A stretch of DNA of 54,117 nt from Defluviicoccus sp. (GCA_028821395.1 JAPPGP010000012.1:1-54117), one strand, 5' to 3'; shown: positions 44,627-53,330, counted from the first letter of the stretch. The notes: generated from the letters alone by a model not told the origin. Program-made: numbers and translations.

Positions 44627-45296
44627 CCCCCTGGTCGATCTCGTATTCGGGGTGCCATTGTACGCCAAGGCAGAAGCGGTGCCGCGTGCTCTCGATGCCC
44701 TCGATCACCCCGTCGGGCGCGCGGGCATCGATCAGCACGTCCTCGCCGACATCGAGCGCCGCCTGGTGGTGGGCGCTGTTGACCGCCATCTCGGCGGCGC
44801 CGACGATCTCGCGCAGCTTCGTGCCCGGCGCGACCGAGACCGTGTGGCCGGGCTCGGTGCGCGGGTTGGGCTGCTCGTGCGCGAGCGCGCCCTCGACCTC
44901 GTCCGGGATGTGCTGGATCAGCGTGCCGCCCAGAACCACGTTGAGCAGCTGCTGACCGCCGCAGATGCCGAGCACCGGCATGTCGCGCGCGAGCGCGCCC
45001 TCGGTCGCCGATTTCTCGAACGCGGTGCGTCGGTCCTTGGTGGTCACCGTCTCGTGCCGGGTCGTGGCGCCGAACAGCGCCGGATCGACGTCGAAGGCGC
45101 CGCCGGTGACGACCAGCCCGTCGATGCGGTCGAGATAGTCCGCCGCGCATTCCGGCTCGTGCGGCAGCAGCAGCGGCAGCCCGCCCGCCCGGATCACCGC
45201 GCCGCAATAGTTCTCGCGGATCGCGTACCACGGCGAGCCGGAATAGCCACCGGCGGGCTCGGAATCGAGCGTCAGGCCAATCACCGGTCGTTTCAT
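44583..45296 (-). CDS. Class I glutamine amidotransferase-like hydrolase (PuuD type)
   Basis: This 237-residue protein resembles gamma-glutamyl-gamma-aminobutyrate hydrolase. The nucleophile Cys is in LGICGGQQLLN (about residue 110), and the catalytic His-X-Glu is in GVQWHPEYE near the C-terminus. GLVVTGGAFDVDP is the family oxyanion region. It splits gamma-glutamyl amides in polyamine-type pathways; the exact substrate is inferred from family only. I chose ATG at 45296 over GTG at 45305. It interrupts the usual tadA / pseudouridine synthase / rsmD neighbourhood. Confidence 0.87.
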   Translation of the reverse strand: MKRPVIGLTLDSEPAGGYSGSPWYAIRENYCGAVIRAGGLPLLLPHEPECAADYLDRIDGLVVTGGAFDVDPALFGATTRHETVTTKDRRTAFEKSATEGALARDMPVLGICGGQQLLNVVLGGTLIQHIPDEVEGALAHEQPNPRTEPGHTVSVAPGTKLREIVGAAEMAVNSAHHQAALDVGEDVLIDARAPDGVIEGIESTRHRFCLGVQWHPEYEIDQGDARIFKAFVAACLR

Positions 45297-45376
45297 CGGC
45301 CGCACTCTACCGCGATTTCCCGCGCTGCCCCAGTCGCCGGCTTGACCGCCCGCCGCGCCGGCCGGATGGTGCGCCG

Positions 45377-45835
45377 ATGCCCCGATCCGCCGAGAGCTGG
45401 ATGGACCGCGCGCTGACGCTCGCCGAGGCGGCAGGCGCGGCGGGCGAGGTGCCGGTGGGCGCGGTGGTCGTCGACGCGCGGAGCGGCGCGGCGCTGGCCG
45501 AGGCGGCCAACCGGACCGAGCGCGACGCCGATCCCACCGCGCATGCCGAGATGCTGGCGATCCGCGAGGCCGCCCGGCGGCTCGGGGTTCCCAGGCTCGC
45601 GGATTGCGATCTCTATGTCACGCTGGAGCCGTGCGCGATGTGCGCCCAGACGATCGCCTTCGCGCGCATCCGCCGGCTCTATTTCGGCGCCGCCGATCCG
45701 AAGGGCGGCGGCGTCGAGCACGGCGCGCGGATCTTCGAGCAACCCTCCTGCCACCACCGCCCCGAGATCTACGGCGGCATCGGCGAGGTCCGGGCGGCGG
45801 CCCTGCTGCGGGCCTTCTTCCGGGAGCGGCGGTAG
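45377..45835 (+). CDS. tadA: tRNA adenosine deaminase TadA-like
   Basis: This 152-residue zinc deaminase probably converts A34 to inosine in tRNA-Arg. The zinc and proton-transfer residues are in PTAHAEMLAI (HAE) and TLEPCAMCAQTIAFARI (PCXXC), with GEVPVGAVVV before them. It is transcribed divergently from the amidotransferase and pseudouridine synthase genes. A related guanine or cytosine deaminase is the alternative, but size and context favour TadA. Confidence 0.92.
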   Translation: MPRSAESWMDRALTLAEAAGAAGEVPVGAVVVDARSGAALAEAANRTERDADPTAHAEMLAIREAARRLGVPRLADCDLYVTLEPCAMCAQTIAFARIRRLYFGAADPKGGGVEHGARIFEQPSCHHRPEIYGGIGEVRAAALLRAFFRERR

Positions 45836-45850
45836 CGTTCCGATTCACAC

Positions 45851-45943
45851 GTCATGGCCGGACTTGTTCCGGCCATCCATCCGTTTGCCCGGCGATGGGC
45901 GGGTCTTGCCGAGAGAGATGCCCGGAACAAGTCCGGGCATGAC
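45851..45943. repeat. Inverted pair of intergenic hairpin repeats
   Basis: Two 27-base elements lie in opposite orientation between tadA and the first UbiD gene. The left has stem ATGGCCGGA/TCCGGCCAT (45854-45862 and 45868-45876) with loop CTTGT. The right has stem ATGCCCGGA/TCCGGGCAT (45918-45926 and 45932-45940) with loop ACAAG. Right and reverse-complemented left differ at only two positions, which are paired with each other in the stem. The outer sequence matches the repeat at 29521-29563. It could also act as a bidirectional barrier between the convergent genes. Confidence 0.7.
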
Positions 45944-45979
45944 GAATTGTGGGAAAAGCCGGGCCGGAGCGATCGCGCC

Positions 45980-47521
45980 TCACTCCTCCGGCTCGAAGCC
46001 GTACTCCTCCCAGCGGCTGTCGACAAGCTCCATGTCCACGTCGTGCGGGGTCACCATCGGCGGGTAGCGGTCGCCGCCATAGGCCTCCTCCGGCTCGAAG
46101 TCGAGATTGACCGTGGCGTCGATCAGCACCCGGCACCACTTGCCGGTGCCGTACAGCATCGGGTCGCGGTCCTTGAGCCGGGTCGAGGGGTCGAGCAGCG
46201 AGCCCCACGAGCCCGGGAAGAACACGATGTCGTCCTCGGCCGCGTTCACCCGGTAGGCGAAGGCCCAGTCGAGCGCGCCGTAGTCGTGGATGTCGATGTC
46301 CTCGTCGACCACCCAGATGTTCTTGTAGCGCAGGTGGGAGGCGTTCGACCCCCAGATCGCCGCCGCCGCCTGCTTGGCCTGGCCGCGATAGGTCTGGCGC
46401 ATCTGGATCATCAGCGTGGTGCCGTTATTGGCCGGCGCGCAGTGCACGTCGGTGATGCCCGGAACCCCGGCGCGCTCCAGCACGTTCCAGGCGACGCCGG
46501 CGCGCTGGATCGACGAGGTGATCGAGTTCTCGTTGAGCATCTTGGGCAGCGTGCCCTCCAGCGTGCCGCGATGGATCGAGCCGTCGCGATAGGTCACGCA
46601 GGTCACCTTGGTGACGTGCTTGGGGCCCTGGTCGCCGCCGAAATAGCCGGTGTACTCGCCGAACGGGCCCTCCGGCTCGAAGGTCGCCGGGTCGGGGTCG
46701 ATGAACCCCTCGATCACCATCTCGGCGTCGGCCGGCACCAGGAGGTCCGAGGTCTCGCACTTGACCAGCGGCACCGGCTCGCCCCGGATCGCGCCCATCA
46801 CGTCGTACTCCGACACGCCCGTCGGCACCGGCGCCGAGGCGCAGTAGGGCATCGCCGGCTCCCAGCCATAGACATGCGCGACCGGCATCTTCATCCCCCG
46901 GTCCTCCCATTTCTGGAAGTGGACCCCCCAGTTCTGCGCCCGCCAGAGCAGCACCGGCAAGGTGTCCTTCTGGCCCAGCATGCCGCGATAGATGCCGATA
47001 TTGTGGACCCCGTTGTCGGGATCCATGGTGACCGTCGCCGAGTAGGTGTTGATGTAGCGCCCGCCATCCTCGCGGTGCCAGCGCGGCACCGGCACCTTGT
47101 AGATGTCGATGTCGTCCCCGGTGACGACGTTCTCCTTGACCTTGCCGGTCTTGACCTCGGCGGGCGGGACGCGTTGCTGAAGATAGTGCCGAGTGGCCAG
47201 CACCAGGTCGCGGACCGGCGCGTCCTGCGGCAGGCCCAGCATCATCGCGACCCGGGAATAGTTCGACAGCCCGCCGGTGAACACCGCGCGCGACCAGACG
47301 TCGTCGTCCGGGCCGTACCCCGCGATGTTGTCGAACAGCAGCGCCGGGCCGTGGCCGGTGCCGAAGGTCTTGCGCGCGATGGTGCCGAGCTCGCAGTCCC
47401 AGTCCACCTTGGCGCCGATACGCTGGAGCTCGCCCGCGATGTCGAGCGCCTCGATCCAGCCGCGCAGGTCGCCGAACTGGCGCGGCTGCAAGCGGTTGGA
47501 GAGACCTTCGGGCTGGTCCAT
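45980..47521 (-). CDS. UbiD family decarboxylase (copy 1)
   Basis: This 513-residue protein belongs to the UbiD family of prenylated-FMN-dependent (de)carboxylases. It has the conserved GVHNIGIYRGM segment that contacts the cofactor (about residue 190), and AEMVIEGFIDPDP, which carries a catalytic glutamate. RDGSIHRGTLEGTLPKMLNENSIT is another family block. Substrates in the family are mainly unsaturated or aromatic carboxylic acids. The prFMN synthase UbiX is not in the window. The ATG at 47521 has GAAGGGAG seven bases upstream; the gene lies 24 bases downstream of a second UbiD gene on the same strand. Confidence 0.9.
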   Translation of the reverse strand: MDQPEGLSNRLQPRQFGDLRGWIEALDIAGELQRIGAKVDWDCELGTIARKTFGTGHGPALLFDNIAGYGPDDDVWSRAVFTGGLSNYSRVAMMLGLPQDAPVRDLVLATRHYLQQRVPPAEVKTGKVKENVVTGDDIDIYKVPVPRWHREDGGRYINTYSATVTMDPDNGVHNIGIYRGMLGQKDTLPVLLWRAQNWGVHFQKWEDRGMKMPVAHVYGWEPAMPYCASAPVPTGVSEYDVMGAIRGEPVPLVKCETSDLLVPADAEMVIEGFIDPDPATFEPEGPFGEYTGYFGGDQGPKHVTKVTCVTYRDGSIHRGTLEGTLPKMLNENSITSSIQRAGVAWNVLERAGVPGITDVHCAPANNGTTLMIQMRQTYRGQAKQAAAAIWGSNASHLRYKNIWVVDEDIDIHDYGALDWAFAYRVNAAEDDIVFFPGSWGSLLDPSTRLKDRDPMLYGTGKWCRVLIDATVNLDFEPEEAYGGDRYPPMVTPHDVDMELVDSRWEEYGFEPEE

Positions 47522-47545
47522 CGCGTACTCCCTTCGGATATGCGG

Positions 47546-49075
47546 CTATTTCAGATCGTCGAGGCCGAGCGCCGACCAGCGCGCGAGCGCGGCGCGCCTG
47601 TCCTCTTCCATCGGCTCGACCGTCGGCGGGTAGCGGCGGCCGTCGCGCTCGGGCGGGTAGTCGAGGTTGATCGTGGCGTCGATCAGCACCCGGTGCCACT
47701 TGCCGGTGCCGAACAGGTGCACGTCGGCATCCCTCCGCCGCACCGAGGGGTCGAGCCCGGCGCCCCAGGTGCCGGGGAAGATCACGATATCGCCCTCGCC
47801 GGCATTGACCCGCCAGGCGAGCGCCCAGTCGACGGCGGCGTAGTCGTGGATGTCGATGTCCTCGTCGACGACGATGACGTGCTTGTAGCGCACATGCGAG
47901 GACGAATCGCCCCACAGCGCGGAGGCCACCTGCTTGGCCTGGCCGCGATAGGACTGGCGGATCTGCACCGCCATGTTGACCCCGGCGTGGATCGGCATGC
48001 CGAACACGTCGGTGACCCCCGGCACGCCGGCCCGCTCCAGCGCGTTCCACGCCGTCGCCGAACGCTGGATCGAGCTCATGATCGCGTTCTCGGCATAGCT
48101 GTAGGGAAGCGCGCCCTCGACCGTGCCGCGGAATATCGGGTCGTCGCGGTGGGTGATGCAGGTCACCCGGGCGGTGTGCTTGGGCGTCCGCTCGGTCGCG
48201 TAATAGCCGGTGAACTCGGCGTAGGGCCCCTCTTCCATGAAGCTCGCGGGGTCGGGGTCGATCCAGCCCTCGATGACGATCTCGGCGCTCGCCGGCACCA
48301 GGAGCGGCACCGTCTCGCAGGGGACGAGCTCGACGGCTGCGCCCCGGATCGCGCCCATCACGTCGTATTCCGAGATATCGCGCGGCACCGGGGCGCCGGC
48401 GGTGAAGCCGAGCGAGGGCTCCCAGCCGAGCACGAAGGCGACCGGCATCTTCTCGCCCCGCGCCTCGTACTTGGTGAAATGCCCGCCCCAGTGCTGGGCC
48501 CGCCACATCAGCACGGGGATCGCGTCCCGCCCGCCCACCATGCCGCGATAGATGCCGACATTGTGCAGCCCGGTATCGGGGTCCTTGGTCACGCAGCCGG
48601 CATAGGTCAGCACGTAGCGCCCGCCGTCCAGCCGGTTCCACTTCGGCACCGGGAAGGACAGCAGGTCGATGTCCCCGCCGGTCAGCACGTTCTGCTTGAC
48701 CGGGCCGGTCTCCACCGTCACCGGCGGGATGCGCTCGTTGAAGATGGTGCGGCAGATCCACACCAGGTCGCGGATCGGCGTATCCCGCGGCAGGCCGAAC
48801 ATCATGGCGAGGCGGGAATAGGCGCCCTGGCCGCCGACGAACACCTCGCGGCAGCGCGCGCCGGCGCCGTAGTCCTTGATGTTGCGGAACAGGAAGGCGG
48901 GGCGGTCGCCCTTGCCCTGCGCCATGCGGTAGATCGTCCCGAGCTCGACGTCCCAGTCGACCTCGGCGTCGATCTCGCGCAGCTCGTCCGCCGCCCTGAG
49001 CGCCTCGATCCAGCCGCGCATGTCGCCGAACGCGACCGGCTTTCGGCTGGCCGCGAGCCCGTCCTTCTCAGTCAC
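47546..49075 (-). CDS. UbiD family decarboxylase (copy 2)
   Basis: This 509-residue UbiD-family protein is clearly a paralogue of its downstream neighbour: the same blocks recur, for example GLHNVGIYRGMVG, AEIVIEGWIDPDP, YRGQAKQVASALWG and VVDEDIDIHDYAAVDWALAWRVNA. Sequence differences are spread along the length, so this is not a recent duplication. The frame is open to 49168, but GTG at 49075 has AGAGGGA eight bases upstream and gives an N-terminus aligned with copy 1. It is divergent from the Rieske dioxygenase genes. The pair may form a hetero-oligomer or handle two related acids. Confidence 0.9.
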   Translation of the reverse strand: MTEKDGLAASRKPVAFGDMRGWIEALRAADELREIDAEVDWDVELGTIYRMAQGKGDRPAFLFRNIKDYGAGARCREVFVGGQGAYSRLAMMFGLPRDTPIRDLVWICRTIFNERIPPVTVETGPVKQNVLTGGDIDLLSFPVPKWNRLDGGRYVLTYAGCVTKDPDTGLHNVGIYRGMVGGRDAIPVLMWRAQHWGGHFTKYEARGEKMPVAFVLGWEPSLGFTAGAPVPRDISEYDVMGAIRGAAVELVPCETVPLLVPASAEIVIEGWIDPDPASFMEEGPYAEFTGYYATERTPKHTARVTCITHRDDPIFRGTVEGALPYSYAENAIMSSIQRSATAWNALERAGVPGVTDVFGMPIHAGVNMAVQIRQSYRGQAKQVASALWGDSSSHVRYKHVIVVDEDIDIHDYAAVDWALAWRVNAGEGDIVIFPGTWGAGLDPSVRRRDADVHLFGTGKWHRVLIDATINLDYPPERDGRRYPPTVEPMEEDRRAALARWSALGLDDLK

Positions 49076-49178
49076 CCGGCTATCCCTCTCCACCGCAGCA
49101 GAAGCGGCGCATCTTAGCCACAGCGCGGGCGCCGTCCAGTTGACAGCCGGCGCGGCGCCCCGGACCATCGCGCCCGCG

Positions 49179-50501
49179 ATGACCGAGAGCCCGGCCCGCA
49201 GCTTCGTCGACGACCGCCCCGGGGCGTTCCGGGTCAGGCGGGGCGCCTTCGTCGAGCCCGCGCTGTTCGAGCGCGAGCTGGAGCGGATCTTCGGGCGCTG
49301 CTGGAACTATGTCTGCCACGAGAGCCAGCTGCGCCGGCGCGGCAGCTATGTGCGGGGGACGATCGGGCGCTTCCCCGTCTTCGCGATCCGCGGTCTCGAC
49401 GGCGAGATCCGCTGCTTCCACGATTCCTGCCCGCATCGCGGCTCGATGCTGACGCGCGGGCGGGGTGGGGTGCAGCCCACCATCACCTGCCGCTACCACG
49501 GCTGGGCGTTCAACGCCGACGGCAAGTGCATCCGGGTGCGGGGAAGGGACGAGGGCTACAGCCGGGAGGCGCTGGAGAGGCTCGGCACGGATCTCAAGCC
49601 GGTCGCGCGGGTCGCCGGCTATCGCGGCTTCGTCTTCGCCTGCCTGGATGCGGAAGTCGAGGATCTGGAGAGCTTCCTCGGCGGCGCGCGGCCGTTCATC
49701 GACCTGATGGCCGACCAGTCGGAACAGGGGATGGAGGTGCTGAAGGGCGAGAGCACCTATGTCATGCGGGCCAACTGGAAGCTTCAGACCGAGAACTCGA
49801 CCGACGGCTATCACGTCGCCACGGTGCACCGGAACTTCGCCCATGCGGTGCGCCAGCGCGAGGCGCTCGCGGGCGAGACCGGCGATGCCCGCGCCCGGAC
49901 CGAGGCGAGCCGCATTCTCGATCTCGAAAGCATCCGGTCCGGCGGCTACGACATGGGCAACGGGCACATGATCAACTGGTCGGACCGCGGCTCGCCCGAA
50001 TCCGCCCCGCTGAACGAGGCGCGCGCGGCGCTGGTCGCGCGGTTCGGCCTGGGCAAGGCGCGCTGGATGATCGACCGCGGCCGCACCGTCACCATCTTCC
50101 CCAATTTCTTCCTCAACGATGTCGCCTCGACCTGTATCCGGCTGTGGCGCCCGGTGGCCGTCGACCTCACCGAGATCGACACCTGGTGCCTTGCCCCCAT
50201 CGGCGAGAGCGCCGAGGCGAGGCGCGCCCGGATCCGCAAATACGAGGACTTCTTCCTGCCCTCCAGCCTCGCCGTGCCGGACGACGTGCGCGCGATGGAG
50301 GTCGCCCATGCCGGTTCGCTCGCCGCCGGCGGGGCGGCGTGGAACGACCTCGCGCTCGGCCGCGCGACGATGATCGCAGGCGCCGACGATGCCGCGCGCG
50401 AACTCGGCGCGGCGCCGCTCTACAGCAATCCCGGGCGCGAGAGCGAGACACCGTTCTACGCCTTCTGGCGCGAATGGCGGCGCTGGATGGACGGGCCGTG
50501 A
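49179..50501 (+). CDS. Aromatic-ring-hydroxylating dioxygenase, alpha subunit
   Basis: This 440-residue large oxygenase subunit resembles benzoate, anthranilate and salicylate-type dioxygenases. The Rieske cluster lies in DSCPHRGSML and TCRYHGWAF (about residues 86-108). The mononuclear iron site is in ENSTDGYHVATVHRNF (about 205-220). The enzyme would add O2 to an aromatic acid. No ferredoxin or reductase gene is adjacent. The ATG at 49179 gives the usual N-terminus; the upstream open frame overlaps the UbiD promoter region. The beta subunit gene overlaps its stop (GTGA). Confidence 0.92.
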   Translation: MTESPARSFVDDRPGAFRVRRGAFVEPALFERELERIFGRCWNYVCHESQLRRRGSYVRGTIGRFPVFAIRGLDGEIRCFHDSCPHRGSMLTRGRGGVQPTITCRYHGWAFNADGKCIRVRGRDEGYSREALERLGTDLKPVARVAGYRGFVFACLDAEVEDLESFLGGARPFIDLMADQSEQGMEVLKGESTYVMRANWKLQTENSTDGYHVATVHRNFAHAVRQREALAGETGDARARTEASRILDLESIRSGGYDMGNGHMINWSDRGSPESAPLNEARAALVARFGLGKARWMIDRGRTVTIFPNFFLNDVASTCIRLWRPVAVDLTEIDTWCLAPIGESAEARRARIRKYEDFFLPSSLAVPDDVRAMEVAHAGSLAAGGAAWNDLALGRATMIAGADDAARELGAAPLYSNPGRESETPFYAFWREWRRWMDGP

Positions 50502-50995
50502 GCTTCGATGCGGCGCTGACCGCCGAGGCCGCCGAACTCCTCTACCGCGAGGCCTGGCACCTCGACCGGCGGGAGTGGCAGGCGTGGCTCGCGCTCTATG
50601 CCGAAGATGCGCTGTTCTGGGCGCCGGCGCTCGCCGGCGAGGAGGGGTTCAGCGAGGATCCCGACAACGACGTCAGCCTGATCTATCTCGACCGCGCCGG
50701 GCTGGAGGCGCGCATCTTCCGCATCGAAGGCGGGGATTCCTTCGCCAGCGCGCCGTTGCCCCACACCGCCCATCTGGTGAGCAACGTCCGGGCGGTGAGG
50801 GCCGGGGATGCGGAGATCGAGGTGTCCGCCACCTGGCTGGTCAACAGCTTCCGCCGGACCGACCCGCCGATCCTGCGCGCCGGCCGCTACGCCTATGTGC
50901 TGAGGCGGGCCGGGGAGGGGCTGAAGATCGCGCGCAAGACGGTCCACGTGCTCGACGACCGCATCGTCGGGCCGATCGACATCTTCAACGTCTGA
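50498..50995 (+). CDS. Aromatic-ring-hydroxylating dioxygenase, beta subunit
   Basis: This 165-residue small subunit has the SnoaL/NTF2-like fold of ring-hydroxylating dioxygenases. EAWHLDRREWQAWLALYAEDALFWAP is the family N-terminal block, and the C-terminal KIARKTVHVLDDRIVGPIDIFNV is typical of BenB-like proteins. The start is GTG at 50498, coupled to the alpha subunit stop. It converges with the M24-like gene, whose stop lies eight bases away. Confidence 0.93.
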   Translation: MSFDAALTAEAAELLYREAWHLDRREWQAWLALYAEDALFWAPALAGEEGFSEDPDNDVSLIYLDRAGLEARIFRIEGGDSFASAPLPHTAHLVSNVRAVRAGDAEIEVSATWLVNSFRRTDPPILRAGRYAYVLRRAGEGLKIARKTVHVLDDRIVGPIDIFNV

Positions 50996-51003
50996 TCCCG
51001 GCT

Positions 51004-52185
51004 TCAGACGACCCTGAACTCCATCGCCAGACGGCCGAGCCGCCGCGCGCCGTTCTCCTCCACCACGATGGTGTTGCCGGCGCGGATCGCCCGCGCGCCG
51101 TCGGCCGATGTCGCCCACGGCTTGAGGATGAAGCAGTGCCCCACCTCGACCGTGCGGCCCCGCGCGTCGCCGCCCGGCCGCGTGGTCGGCCCGTCCTGGC
51201 CGAGACCGAGCCCGTGGCCCATGGTCGGCGCCGCCCTGAGCCCCGCCGCCTCCATATGCGCGCCCCACAGGCGGATGAGCTCGGCATAGGGAACGCCCGG
51301 TCTGAACGCCTCCAGCAGCATCTCGAAGCAGTCGAGCGAGGCCTCGAACATGCGTGCGTAATCCGCCCCGGGCGGGCCGAGCGAGACCGCCTCGATGCTT
51401 TGCGCCATGTAGCCGGCATGCTTGATCTCGGATTCGCAGATCAGGATGTCGCCCTGCTCCAGCGCACGGAAGGTCGGCATCAGGAAGGTCTGGCTCGGCG
51501 CCTTGCCGATGCCGACCAGCAGCATCGCCGGCACCTCGCCGCCGCTGCGGATATGGGCCGCCATCATCTCGGCATAGAGCGCATGCTCGCTGACGCCCGC
51601 CCGGGCGTATTGGAACACCGCCGCGCCGATCGTGTCCGCGCAGGCCTGGGCGCGCTCGATCAGCGCGATCTCCTCGGCGCTCTTCACCTGCCGTATGTCG
51701 TGCATGAGCCCGGTCGCATCGACGAACGCGGCCTCCGGGAAGGCCTGTCGCAGGGCGTGGAGCTCGCCCGACGACACCGTGCCGTCGGGAAACCGCAGCA
51801 CGCCTTCGAGCCCGGCGATGCCGACCCGCGCCCGGCCGCCGCAGTGATCGGAAAGGGCGGACGCCATCGCCTCGCCCCAGCTTCCTTCGCGGGTGGCGCG
51901 GATGTCCGCGACCCAGCCCTGCGCCGCACGCCAGAAATCCACCCGCCGCGGCTCGCGGACGATCGCCGTGGGCTCGCCCCTGGCCGGGAAGACCGCCGCC
52001 GCCGCGGTGCCGCCGCCGCCGATGGTCGTCAGGTAGCGGACATCGGGCTGGCGGGCGTCCCACTCGCCGGTGTTCTGGGGCGCGACGATGCAGTCGAGGC
52101 CGATCTCCGCCATCGCCGCCCGCACCGCCACGTAGCGTCGGTCGCGTTCGGCGAGGCTGAGCCGGGGGAGCGCTACCGGTTCCAT
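51004..52185 (-). CDS. M24-fold (creatinase/aminopeptidase P-like) protein with altered metal ligands
   Basis: This 393-residue protein has the creatinase N-terminal domain (about 1-150) and a pita-bread C-terminal domain. Aligning by motif, the five usual metal ligands are poorly kept. The first Asp is Glu in LICESEIKHAGY, the second Asp is Gln in YMAQSIEAV, the His remains in GHGLGLGQDG, the first Glu is Lys in CFILKPWA, and the last Glu remains in VVEENG. It is therefore probably not a metallopeptidase. Metal-free members such as creatinase, or M24 proteins with other hydrolase or lyase roles, are better models. The ATG at 52185 gives the family N-terminus and is divergent from the alcohol dehydrogenase gene. 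Confidence 0.82.
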   Translation of the reverse strand: MEPVALPRLSLAERDRRYVAVRAAMAEIGLDCIVAPQNTGEWDARQPDVRYLTTIGGGGTAAAAVFPARGEPTAIVREPRRVDFWRAAQGWVADIRATREGSWGEAMASALSDHCGGRARVGIAGLEGVLRFPDGTVSSGELHALRQAFPEAAFVDATGLMHDIRQVKSAEEIALIERAQACADTIGAAVFQYARAGVSEHALYAEMMAAHIRSGGEVPAMLLVGIGKAPSQTFLMPTFRALEQGDILICESEIKHAGYMAQSIEAVSLGPPGADYARMFEASLDCFEMLLEAFRPGVPYAELIRLWGAHMEAAGLRAAPTMGHGLGLGQDGPTTRPGGDARGRTVEVGHCFILKPWATSADGARAIRAGNTIVVEENGARRLGRLAMEFRVV

Positions 52186-52258
52186 CGACCAATTGTGCTC
52201 GGTTGTTGGCCCGCCGGCCAGCCGATAGGCTTTTCGTCCATGGCGCGGGAGGCGGCGC

Positions 52259-53299
52259 ATGAAATCCAGAGTCATGGTCCAGGTCGCGGACCGCCGCATC
52301 GAGCCCGACGAGCACGAGGTGCCGCCGGTCGGGCCGAAGGAGGCGCTGCTCAGGGTCGAGGCCTGCGGCCTCTGCGGCTCGGATGTCGACCAGTATCGCG
52401 GCAATTTCGCCGCCAAGGGCATAATGCGCTACCCCGTGATCCCGGGCCATGAGCCGGTCGGGCGGATCGCCGAGATCGGCGCGGAGGCGGCCCGGTCATG
52501 GGGCGTCGGCGTCGGCGACCGGGTGGCGCTGGAGCCGCATCTCTCCTGCGGGCGCTGCGCGCTCTGCCTCGGCGGCGCCTATCACAACTGCCGCTCGCTG
52601 ATGCCGCCCGGCGCGCCGCCCTGCTACGGCTACACGCCGCGCGACGTGGGGCACGGGCTGTGGGGCGGCTACAGCGAGTACATCCACCTGCACGAACGCA
52701 CCATGCTGCACAAACTGCCCGAGAGCATGCCGCTGGCGCTCGCGCTGCTCTACCAGCCGATCGCCGCCGGAATCCGCTGGGCGGTGCAGGTGCCGCGGAC
52801 CGCGATGGGCGACACCGTCCTGATCCTCGGCCACGGCCAGCGCGGGCTCGGCGCGGTGGTCGCCGCGCGCGAGGCCGGGGCCGGCACCGTCATCGTCACC
52901 GGGACGGCGCGCAGCGCCTACAAGCTTCGCCTCGCCGAGGCGCTCGGCGCGGACCACACCATCGAGGCCGACCGCGAGGACGTCGTCGAGCGCGTCATGG
53001 CGATCACCGGCGGGCGCGGCGTCGATGTCGCGCTCGACGTGGTGCCGGGCGCCGCGTCCGCGGTCGAGGACGCGATCGCCGGGACCAGGATCGGCGGCAC
53101 CGTGGTGTTGAGCGGTATCAAGGCGAAGGACCAGGTCGTCGCGCTCGATGTCGAGGCGGTGATCTACAAGGAGCTCGCTCTCAGGGGCGTCTATTCCCAG
53201 GCCCGCGACGCCTATGTCGAGGCCTTCCGGATGCTGGAGGAGAACAAGTACCGGCTCGAACGGCTCCACACCCACGACGCACCTTGCGGTGCTAAGTAG
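52259..53299 (+). CDS. Zinc alcohol dehydrogenase family protein, C-terminally truncated
   Basis: This is a 346-residue medium-chain dehydrogenase. Catalytic zinc ligands are in EACGLCGSDVDQY and PGHEPVG, and the structural zinc site is CGRCALCLGGAYHNC. The NAD(P)-binding region is LILGHGQRGLGAVVAAREAG. The conserved sequence ends at RLERLHTHDA, after which the frame reads PCGAK and stops. Family members continue for about 25-30 more residues after the 'LHTH' strand. The last residues appear to come from foreign DNA, as a recombinase gene begins 97 bases later. The protein may be inactive. The start ATG has GGGAGG upstream. Confidence 0.85.
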   Translation: MKSRVMVQVADRRIEPDEHEVPPVGPKEALLRVEACGLCGSDVDQYRGNFAAKGIMRYPVIPGHEPVGRIAEIGAEAARSWGVGVGDRVALEPHLSCGRCALCLGGAYHNCRSLMPPGAPPCYGYTPRDVGHGLWGGYSEYIHLHERTMLHKLPESMPLALALLYQPIAAGIRWAVQVPRTAMGDTVLILGHGQRGLGAVVAAREAGAGTVIVTGTARSAYKLRLAEALGADHTIEADREDVVERVMAITGGRGVDVALDVVPGAASAVEDAIAGTRIGGTVVLSGIKAKDQVVALDVEAVIYKELALRGVYSQARDAYVEAFRMLEENKYRLERLHTHDAPCGAK

Positions 53300-53330
53300 C
53301 TGAAAAAGGGTCGTTTTTTCTCCCCAACCC

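Noticed and set aside
45854-49117. Long plus-strand open frame of over 1,000 codons
   Set aside because: It is antisense to two well-conserved UbiD genes. It has biased Arg/His/Asp/Pro composition as expected for a GC-rich shadow and no recognisable domain.
49140-49168. TTGACA promoter for the ring dioxygenase operon
   Set aside because: TTGACA occurs at 49140-49145, but no acceptable -10 hexamer lies 16-18 bases downstream, and the site is very close to the start codon.
53300-53322. Rho-independent terminator after the truncated dehydrogenase
   Set aside because: An A-run and a T-run flank GGGTCG, but there is no GC-rich stem, so a terminator is not supported.
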